Part shown: piece after piece, positions 58,383 through 64,000 of the stretch
Position numbering within the stretch: position 1 is the stretch's first letter
Layout: each line of letters opens with the position of its first letter
DNA from: Demequina mangrovi
GTDB taxonomy: Bacteria; Actinomycetota; Actinomycetes; Actinomycetales; Demequinaceae
Reading direction: 5' to 3'
Assembly (NCBI RefSeq): GCF_000759715.1
Contig: NZ_BBLU01000005.1
Coordinates: forward strand, 124,001 to 188,000
DNA length: 64,000 bases
Position numbers and translations under genes: made by a program
Notes under the pieces: model-generated
What the model saw: the letters and a program-made list of their open reading frames with translations, nothing else
Databases searched by the model: none
Told to the model about the DNA's origin: nothing

Positions 58383-59492
58383 GTGACCGACACCGCTGCA
58401 TCGTCCACCGCGGAGGCCTTCCGGGTCGTCCGCAACCCGAACCCGGCCACCGACGCCGAGCGCGCCGAGCGCCTCAAGGACCTGGCCTTCGGCCTCCAGT
58501 TCACGGACCACATGGCCCACATGACCTGGACCGCCGACGAGGGCTGGGCCGACCGTCGCGTCGAGCCCTACGGTCCGCTGCAGATGGACCCCGCCGCCTC
58601 CGTGCTTCACTACGCGCAGGAGATCTTCGAGGGGCTCAAGGCGTACCGCTGGGCCGACGGCTCGGTGCACCTCTTCCGTCCTGTCGCGAACGCCGAGCGT
58701 CTCAACCGCTCCGCGTGGCGCATGGCGCTCCCGGAGCTCCCGGTCGAGGACTTCATGGAGTCGATCCACGCGCTCGTCGAGATCGACCAGGCGTGGGTCC
58801 CCGACGCTCCGGAGACCTCGCTCTACCTTCGCCCGTTCCTCATCGGCACGGACGTCTTCCTGGGGCTTCGCGCGCCGAAGCGCGTCGACTACCTGCTCAT
58901 CGCCTCGCCCTCGGGGCCGTACTTCAAGGGCGGCGTCAAGCCCGTGAGCATCTGGGTCGAGCGCGACTACCACCGCGCCGGCCCGGGCGGCACCGGCGCC
59001 GCGAAGTGCGGCGGCAACTACGCGGCCTCGCTGCGCCCGCAGATGGCGGCCATCGAGCGCGGCTTCGACCAGGTCCTCTACCTCGACGCGGCCACCGGCT
59101 CGGTGCTCGAGGAGCTGGGCGGCATGAACGTCTTCGCGGTCCACAAGGACGGCACCGTGCTCACCCCGATCCTCAACGGCAACATCCTCGAGGGCGTGAC
59201 GCGCTCGTCGATCATCCAGCTGGTCGAGGACGAGGACCTCAAGGTGGTCGAGCGCGACATCACCCTCACCGAGCTCCGCCAGGGCATCGAGGACGGCGAC
59301 ATCGTCGAGGTCTTCGCGTGCGGCACGGCGGCGATCGTGACCCCCGTGGGCCGCATGGCCTCGGAGGACTTCGACGTCACCGTGGGCGACGGCGAGCCCG
59401 GCCCGGTCACCCTCAAGGTCCGCCAGCGCCTCACGGACATCCAGTACGGCCGCGCCGAGGACACCTACGGCTGGATGACGCAGGTCATCTGA
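58383..59492 (+). CDS. ilvE: Branched-chain-amino-acid aminotransferase
   Basis: A 369-residue fold-type IV PLP enzyme that makes leucine, isoleucine and valine from their keto acids. The PLP Lys is in GGTGAAKCGGNYAASL. DHMAHMTWTADEGW, LHYAQEIFEGLKAYRW, YLRPFLIGTDVFLGL and VFACGTAAIVTPVG are typical of the class. The start is GTG at 58383 after an AGGAAGG ribosome site. Confidence 0.95.
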   Translation: MTDTAASSTAEAFRVVRNPNPATDAERAERLKDLAFGLQFTDHMAHMTWTADEGWADRRVEPYGPLQMDPAASVLHYAQEIFEGLKAYRWADGSVHLFRPVANAERLNRSAWRMALPELPVEDFMESIHALVEIDQAWVPDAPETSLYLRPFLIGTDVFLGLRAPKRVDYLLIASPSGPYFKGGVKPVSIWVERDYHRAGPGGTGAAKCGGNYAASLRPQMAAIERGFDQVLYLDAATGSVLEELGGMNVFAVHKDGTVLTPILNGNILEGVTRSSIIQLVEDEDLKVVERDITLTELRQGIEDGDIVEVFACGTAAIVTPVGRMASEDFDVTVGDGEPGPVTLKVRQRLTDIQYGRAEDTYGWMTQVI

Positions 59493-59597
59493 CGCGGACG
59501 ATGCGCCGCGCGGCTTTCGTGCGCGTTCCTTGACCCCGGTCGATCCGGCGTGCCTACTGTGAAGGCGCGCTGAGGCCGAATCCGGGGGGACGAGACC

Positions 59598-60554
59598 ATG
59601 CGGGGCTCGGGCTGGCGCGTGCGCGCGTGCGTGGTGATCGGGGCAGGTCTGGCGGCGCTGGGCGCGTGCAGCCCGGCCGTGACGTCGGAGCAGGAGTCGG
59701 CGTCGGAGTCACCCCCCGTCGCGGCGTCCTCAGCCGAGCCCGCGGTCGCGGTCGCGCCGTCGGAGACACCCACGCCGGACACGCCTGTCGTCGGCGGTCT
59801 CGAGGCGATCACGGAGTACGTCTCGGACGCCGACTGGTCGTTCGCCAACGCAGGCTGGTTCGCACCGATCCCGATCGAGATCCGCGACGGACGCGCCGAG
59901 CCCGATGTCGAGACCGTCTACTACCTCGACGAGGGGGTGGAGGTCGACATGGACGGCGACGGGCTGCTCGACGCGGTGATCCCCATCGTCGAGGAGCGCG
60001 CCTTCACCATGCAGACCCTCTGGTACGTGTGGTTGGCGCGTGAAGGGCCCGACGGCGAGACGGTCGCCGAGCAGGTGATCTACCCGGTCGCCAAGGACGT
60101 CCACTGCGGCGACCGGGTCAACTCGGTGACGGCGCTCGACGGCGCGATCCGTGTGGACGAGGTGCTCTGGGTGACGTCGGACGTCGACCTGTCCTGCGCG
60201 GACTACGGCACCGGTCTGCTGGTGAAGGACGTGGCGCTGCGGGAGATCGAGGGCGAGCTGTACCCGATCCAGATCGCGCCCGTCGTCGCCTGGGGCGGGG
60301 TCTGCCCTCAGACCCGGGTCGAGGGCTACTACCAGGGCGTCGGCATCGTCGGCATCGAGGTCCGTGCTGCGCCGCCGGCGTCGGCGCCCCTCGCGGTCGA
60401 GCCCGAGCAGAGGTTCTGGATGGGTGCGCCGGAGTATGCGGAGCTCATCGACGACGGGCTCGCGGCGATGTACGTCCCGTTCGTCACTGAGATGCCCCGA
60501 GAACCCGGTGGCGTCGAGCACTGCGGCTTCCAGAACTCCTTGATCGCTGGTTGA
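59598..60554 (+). CDS. Lipoprotein of unknown function, paralog 1
   Basis: A 318-residue lipoprotein. The lipobox is LGAC (Cys near residue 24), followed by a Ser/Pro/Glu linker to about residue 65. The body has TLWYVWLAREG, DVHCGDRVNSV and PVVAWGGVCPQ, and four scattered Cys that could pair. It is a paralog of the gene at 61162, sharing YVWL, CGDRV.SV and AWGGVCP, with the PEBP gene between them. The function is unknown. Confidence 0.75.
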   Translation: MRGSGWRVRACVVIGAGLAALGACSPAVTSEQESASESPPVAASSAEPAVAVAPSETPTPDTPVVGGLEAITEYVSDADWSFANAGWFAPIPIEIRDGRAEPDVETVYYLDEGVEVDMDGDGLLDAVIPIVEERAFTMQTLWYVWLAREGPDGETVAEQVIYPVAKDVHCGDRVNSVTALDGAIRVDEVLWVTSDVDLSCADYGTGLLVKDVALREIEGELYPIQIAPVVAWGGVCPQTRVEGYYQGVGIVGIEVRAAPPASAPLAVEPEQRFWMGAPEYAELIDDGLAAMYVPFVTEMPREPGGVEHCGFQNSLIAG

Positions 60555-60637
60555 CCGCTGACGGGCGTCGCAGCCCTGTGGCACCGCCGCGCGTGCTCGC
60601 GCATGATGGACACGGACCGGAACGGAAGGAGCCTCTC

Positions 60638-61081
60638 GTGGCCGTGAAGGATCTCGCACTCGCCAGCCCCGACATCGCCTGGGGCGAGCGCATCGATGAC
60701 AAGTTCGCCGGTCAGCACGGCGCCGACACCCCGCGCATGGTGGTCGCCGGCATCCCCGAGGGCACGGTCGAGCTCGCGCTCGTGTGCCACGACCCCGACG
60801 CCCCGATGGCGCACGGCTTCACGCACTGGACGCTCTACGGGCTGCCCGCGGTCGAGGGCGAGATCGACGTCGACGCCGGCAGGCCCGGCCCCCACGACGA
60901 CGGCGGCATCGGCTACGTGGGCCCGTTCCCGCCCTTCGGCCACGGCGACCACCGCTACTACTTCTGGGTCTACGCGCTCGCGCGCCCGGTCATCGGCGAG
61001 CCCTCGCGCGACGCGTTCCTGCACGCGTACGACGACGCGGTGATCGAGCAGGCGAGGCTGGTCGCGACCTATTCCCGGTAG
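60638..61081 (+). CDS. YbhB/YbcL-family PEBP protein
   Basis: A 147-residue phosphatidylethanolamine-binding-like protein (Raf-kinase-inhibitor fold). The ligand pocket motifs are VCHDPDAPMAHGFTHW and GPFPPFGHGDHRYYFWVYAL. The start is GTG at 60638 after GGAAGGAG. Bacterial members are cytosolic or periplasmic with no settled role; there is no signal here. Confidence 0.9.
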   Translation: MAVKDLALASPDIAWGERIDDKFAGQHGADTPRMVVAGIPEGTVELALVCHDPDAPMAHGFTHWTLYGLPAVEGEIDVDAGRPGPHDDGGIGYVGPFPPFGHGDHRYYFWVYALARPVIGEPSRDAFLHAYDDAVIEQARLVATYSR

Positions 61082-61161
61082 CGCCGCAGAAACGGACCTT
61101 GACCTGTCCGTGTTCGCCCTGGTTAGGGTGGAACCCGTCGACCAGACGGGGGGATGGGACG

Positions 61162-62103
61162 ATGCGACGCTCTGCCGTGCGTGCAGGTGTGATGGTGCTG
61201 GTGGTGAGCGCGGCTACGGGGTGCGCGGGAGCCGAGGGGGACAGCGGTGAACCGACGCCTTCGGCGTCGTCGATCGCGGTCCCGGAGGGACCGACGCCCG
61301 AGGCCGACGCGCCGAGCGCGGAGACGACGCCGACCCCTGAACCGAGCCCCTCCACCCGCGAAGGCATCGCGGCGATCATGGACTGGGCGGCCGACGCCGA
61401 ATGGTCCTACGCACCCGGAGGCACGGGCATGCCGATGACGGTGCAGCTTGCCGAGGGTGCGGCGAGCGACGCGCCGGGCGGTGGTGACTTCGAGCTCGGA
61501 TGGGGCGTCGAGGCGGACGCGGATGCGGACGGCGTCCTCGATGCGGCGCTGCCCATCACGAGGGTGCTCGGCGACACCACGGAGGTGCTCTGGTACGTGT
61601 GGCTCGGAGTCGAGCACGCGGCGGAGGGCGAACCGACCGCGATCCAGGTGCCGTACCCGATCGCGCGCGACGTCGCGTGCGGCGACCGTGTGCGCTCGGT
61701 CGAGGCGACAGGTACGGGATTCCGCATCGACGAGGCGCTCCGCATGCCCTGGACCGACGCGCAGCTCGCATGCGAGGACGAGGGGTCGGGAGTTCAGCTC
61801 CGCGAGGTGGAGATCGTCGAGGTCGAGGGCGCGCGGTACCCGGTGCAGACCTCGCCGGTCGCGGCGTGGGGAGGCGTGTGCCCGCGTGCCCCCGAGCTGG
61901 ACGGATTCGAGGAGACGGGCTTCGAGCTGCGCGTCGGGCCGCCGCAGACGGCCGCGCTCGCGGTCGACCCCGCGCGGACGTTCTGGGTGTTCGCACTGGA
62001 CCCCGTGCCGCTCCTCGCCGATGGCGACCTCGCATTCCTGGGCTTCAACCAGGACATCGCGGGTGATGCTGCCGTCAAGCAGCACTGCGCGTTCTACGAC
62101 TGA
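61162..62103 (+). CDS. Lipoprotein of unknown function, paralog 2
   Basis: A 313-residue lipoprotein with lipobox TGC (Cys near residue 21) and a Pro/Thr/Glu linker to about residue 65. The body shares EVLWYVWLGVE, DVACGDRVRSVE and PVAAWGGVCP with the protein encoded at 59598. The pair probably arose by duplication around the PEBP gene. The ATG at 61162 is followed at once by a basic signal (MRRSAVRAGVM). The function is unknown. Confidence 0.75.
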   Translation: MRRSAVRAGVMVLVVSAATGCAGAEGDSGEPTPSASSIAVPEGPTPEADAPSAETTPTPEPSPSTREGIAAIMDWAADAEWSYAPGGTGMPMTVQLAEGAASDAPGGGDFELGWGVEADADADGVLDAALPITRVLGDTTEVLWYVWLGVEHAAEGEPTAIQVPYPIARDVACGDRVRSVEATGTGFRIDEALRMPWTDAQLACEDEGSGVQLREVEIVEVEGARYPVQTSPVAAWGGVCPRAPELDGFEETGFELRVGPPQTAALAVDPARTFWVFALDPVPLLADGDLAFLGFNQDIAGDAAVKQHCAFYD

Positions 62104-62113
62104 CAAGGCGGCG

Positions 62114-63148
62114 TCACACGAAGCCCGCGAAGTGCGAGGCGTCGACCCCTGACGCGATCCGGCGGCCCCAGGCGCGCAGCTCTGGGACCGCGCCGACCGC
62201 GTCGATGGTGGAGAGCGGGGTCGGCGCTTCGGCGTCGTAGCGCGTGTAGGTGAAGAGCGGCGCGGCATGGACGGGCAACCCCTCGACGGCGCCCACCTCC
62301 TCGTCGAGATCCAGGCCGTGGCGCACGGTGCTCAACGACCGGCACGCGAGGTCCTGCTGCACCGCGATCGAATGCATCAGCGACAACGGGACCTCGTTCG
62401 CGTGGTCCCAGAGCATCCGCTCCGGTGTCCCTGGCGCCACCGTCACCGGGGAGGACCCGGTGCCGACGCTCACCAGCAGCAGACGGTCGGGCCCCGTCGC
62501 CCAGCCGAGGCGGTACTCCGGCATCGTCGCCATGAGGAAGAGCTGGAACGCGGGGTTGTTGAGCGGCGTCGTGCCGCCGTCGGTGAACTCGAACGAGACG
62601 CCGTCGAGCGTGATGCGCTCCGCCGGGAAGTAGGTCGGCGCGGCGGTGCTGGCGCGGACCAGCTGCCACAGAGGTATGCGCAGGTTCGAGCTCGCGAGCG
62701 CGGGGTCGTTGAAGGCGGCTCGAGGATTGCTGCTCACCGGCCAGGGCGAGTCCGTGGTCGCGTTCCGGACGCCCACCATGAGCAGGCACCGCAGGCGCGG
62801 CGAACCCAGCAAGGTGTCGGTGCCGAGCTCCCGTTGGAGCAACGCGGTCAGGCCCCGATGGTCGTAGCGATGCCTCAGCCGGGCGAGCCCGTTCGCGCGG
62901 TGGAAGATGCGCCGAGCCTGCGATTGGTAGAGGTCCAGCACCTCATGAGCGGATCTCCCCAGCGCGAGCGCTGCCGCGATGATGGCGCCCGTGCTGGTGC
63001 CGGCGATGTAGTCGAACCAGTCGCCCAGCCTCAGGTCAGGGTCGCCCGTCTCGCGACGCAGGACCGCCTCGATCTCGACGATGGTCTCGAGCGCGACAAC
63101 CCCACGGATCCCGCCGCCGTCGATCGCGAGCAGCCTGCGACGCTCCAC
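62114..63148 (-). CDS. Patatin-like phospholipase
   Basis: A 344-residue patatin-fold hydrolase. The oxyanion loop is AIDGGGIRG (residues 8-16), the nucleophile is Ser52 in AGTSTGAII and the catalytic Asp is D190 in FTDGGTTPLNN. The layout (short N terminus, DGGGIRG, GTSTG, DGG) is that of the cytosolic patatins used as effectors in several bacterial defence systems. Housekeeping lipid turnover is also possible. It lies 6 bases downstream of the RyR-domain gene, so the two form an operon. Confidence 0.88.
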   Translation of the reverse strand: MERRRLLAIDGGGIRGVVALETIVEIEAVLRRETGDPDLRLGDWFDYIAGTSTGAIIAAALALGRSAHEVLDLYQSQARRIFHRANGLARLRHRYDHRGLTALLQRELGTDTLLGSPRLRCLLMVGVRNATTDSPWPVSSNPRAAFNDPALASSNLRIPLWQLVRASTAAPTYFPAERITLDGVSFEFTDGGTTPLNNPAFQLFLMATMPEYRLGWATGPDRLLLVSVGTGSSPVTVAPGTPERMLWDHANEVPLSLMHSIAVQQDLACRSLSTVRHGLDLDEEVGAVEGLPVHAAPLFTYTRYDAEAPTPLSTIDAVGAVPELRAWGRRIASGVDASHFAGFV

Positions 63149-63154
63149 CGGTCG

Positions 63155-63574
63155 TCAGCCGTCCGCGTCGCCGACCGCGAGGCCCACCGCAGCGAGCAGC
63201 TCCGGCAGGTCGCGCACGCGCATGAGGTCAAGCTCGCGCGTCGCATCGTCGAGCTCCCCCCACTCCACGAGGTCGGGATGTGTGCCGCGGCCCGATGCGC
63301 GCGTGAAGCGCGCCCACCGCAGGTGCTCGATCCGTCCTCCTGCCTCGACCTCCTCTGGGGTGAGCCTCGAGCGGGCACCCGGCGCCTCTCGTGGGACGAT
63401 GCGGAGGCCGAGCGCCGCGGCCAGCGTGGGCTGGAAGCGCGCCCAGGCGCGATTCGCGTCCCGCGTGTGCTCATCGAGCGCGCGCCACTCGACTGCAGCC
63501 GGAGATGCAGGTGCGGCATCGGCGAAGCGGGCGTGCGCGAGCTCCGCCAGCCGTTCCATCTGAGCCTCGTTCAC
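63155..63574 (-). CDS. Tandem RyR-domain protein
   Basis: A 139-residue protein with two copies of a RyR-like module. The first (residues ~6-58) reads LAELAHARF, VEWRALDEHTRDANRAWARF and LAAALGL. The second (residues ~85-135) has IEHLRWARF, THPDLVEWGELDDATRELDL and VRDLPELLAAVGL. The second matches the bacterial RyR repeat (H..W, HP.LV.W..L, LP.LL...G) well. Bacterial RyR domains are suspected nucleotide-ligand sensors in conflict systems. I used GTG 63574, behind GAGGGG; ATG 63559 is the alternative. Confidence 0.7.
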   Translation of the reverse strand: MNEAQMERLAELAHARFADAAPASPAAVEWRALDEHTRDANRAWARFQPTLAAALGLRIVPREAPGARSRLTPEEVEAGGRIEHLRWARFTRASGRGTHPDLVEWGELDDATRELDLMRVRDLPELLAAVGLAVGDADG

Positions 63575-63598
63575 ACCCTTCACCCCTCGTATCCGATA

Positions 63599-63614
63599 TG
63601 TGAAGATACTCACA
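63599..63614. promoter_or_regulatory. CRP/GlxR-type site in the RyR / TrkA-N promoter
   Basis: TGTGAAGATACTCACA is an exact TGTGA-N6-TCACA dyad, the consensus for CRP-family (GlxR in actinobacteria) regulators. It is centred in the 66-bp gap between the divergent RyR and membrane genes, so one bound dimer could influence both. Confidence 0.6.
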
Positions 63615-63640
63615 GCATCACGCGTAGGGGGGAAGTCGCG

Positions 63641-64000
63641 ATGCGACATCGGTTGTGGGCGCACTGGGACAGGTCCGGCTGGATCGTCATGCTGCTCGCG
63701 GTCGCCGCGGTCTACCTTCTGGGGCTCATCGGGCTCACTCGGTACGCGGATCTCGTCGGCGAGGACTGGTCGCTCGGCACCCGGCTCTATCTCGCGCTCA
63801 CGCTCTTCTTCCTCGAGAACGGAGACGCCGAAGGGGCCGTGCCCTGGGCGCTCGAAGTCGCGCGTTGGCTCGCGCCGCTGGTGCTCGCGACGGCGGCGGT
63901 CGGCACCGCGCTGACGCTCGCGAGGCGCCGTGCGGGGGAGTGGTGGTCGCGGTGGTATCGCGGTCACGTGGTGGTGGTCGGCCTGGGCGAGCGCGGGTGG
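63641..64000 (+). CDS. Membrane protein with TrkA-N-like domain, N-terminal part
   Basis: The first 120 residues of a gene cut by the right edge. Two membrane segments (about 15-36 and 74-95) flank an extracytoplasmic loop without a K+ selectivity filter (no TxGYG). A basic loop (ARRRAGEWWSRWYRGH) leads into VVVVGLGERGW, the start of a Rossmann TrkA-N/RCK-type domain. The ATG at 63641 follows AGGGGGGAAG. It is divergent from the RyR and patatin genes. Proteins with this opening sometimes end in RyR domains, which would link it to its neighbour; that part is outside the window. Confidence 0.65.
   Translation, partial: MRHRLWAHWDRSGWIVMLLAVAAVYLLGLIGLTRYADLVGEDWSLGTRLYLALTLFFLENGDAEGAVPWALEVARWLAPLVLATAAVGTALTLARRRAGEWWSRWYRGHVVVVGLGERGW

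Overview
The window is about 72% G+C by eye and almost fully coding. Several promoters have TANNNT -10 boxes placed so that the transcript would begin at the start codon. The gene set includes a DUF222/HNH protein, an AfsR-like BTAD regulator, an Ada-AlkA fusion and a short class of xylose isomerase. Together these point to an actinobacterium, most likely an aerobic Micrococcales member such as the Cellulomonadaceae or Demequinaceae neighbourhood. The exact genus cannot be read from the sequence. No rRNA, tRNA, CRISPR array, phage or insertion-sequence transposase was seen.

Layout. (1) 1-13.4 kb is a purine-salvage/ureide island: uricase (cut by the left edge), allantoinase, XdhC, a fused FeS/molybdopterin xanthine dehydrogenase subunit with its FAD subunit, a divergent four-gene ABC importer with an HTH-cupin regulator, and an 8-oxoguanine-type deaminase. 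(2) 13.4-23 kb is housekeeping: an M15 peptidase lipoprotein, ligA, a GNAT enzyme, gatCAB, a CE4-like deacetylase and a DUF222/HNH protein. (3) 23-32.3 kb holds a DcuA/B-type carrier with an M20 peptidase, a hydrolase, xylB, xylA and a divergent ROK repressor, and a 2-hydroxyacid dehydrogenase. (4) 32.4-37 kb carries DNA repair genes: ogt, Ada-AlkA and photolyase. (5) 37-42.4 kb is a redox cluster: an AhpD-like protein, three flavodoxin-fold reductases and MarR and MerR/TipA regulators, with two orphan tails of a flavin reductase gene. (6) 42.5-59.5 kb holds the branched-chain amino acid genes ilvD, ilvBNC, leuB and ilvE, interrupted by a TetR/DUF5692 pair, a secreted propeller-like protein and a 1,387-residue BTAD-STAND-WD40 regulator. 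(7) 59.6-64 kb carries two paralogous lipoproteins around a PEBP gene, then a patatin gene, a RyR-domain gene and a divergent membrane/TrkA-N-like gene cut by the right edge.

How the genes work together. The purine genes would take xanthine or hypoxanthine through urate to allantoate. The importer probably supplies a purine-related substrate and the cupin regulator senses it. ilvBNC appears to be controlled by a 16-codon leader peptide carrying consecutive Ile-Leu-Val codons, transcribed without a 5' leader, followed by competing hairpins. Operator-like dyads beside the ROK, MarR, MerR and TetR genes suggest local autoregulation.

The most unusual material is mostly not protein-coding. It includes a 10-mer, GGACGATGCG, repeated about 28 times, including as the two arms of the ilvD terminator. 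There is a family of paired 15-mers spaced exactly 42 bp apart at three loci, one of them inside an open alkA frame. Two ~140-bp elements have 22-bp inverted ends. A duplicated flavin-reductase tail travels with its terminator. The patatin/RyR/TrkA-N locus at the right edge, with a CRP-type site in its divergent promoter, is the best candidate for an undescribed protein system.
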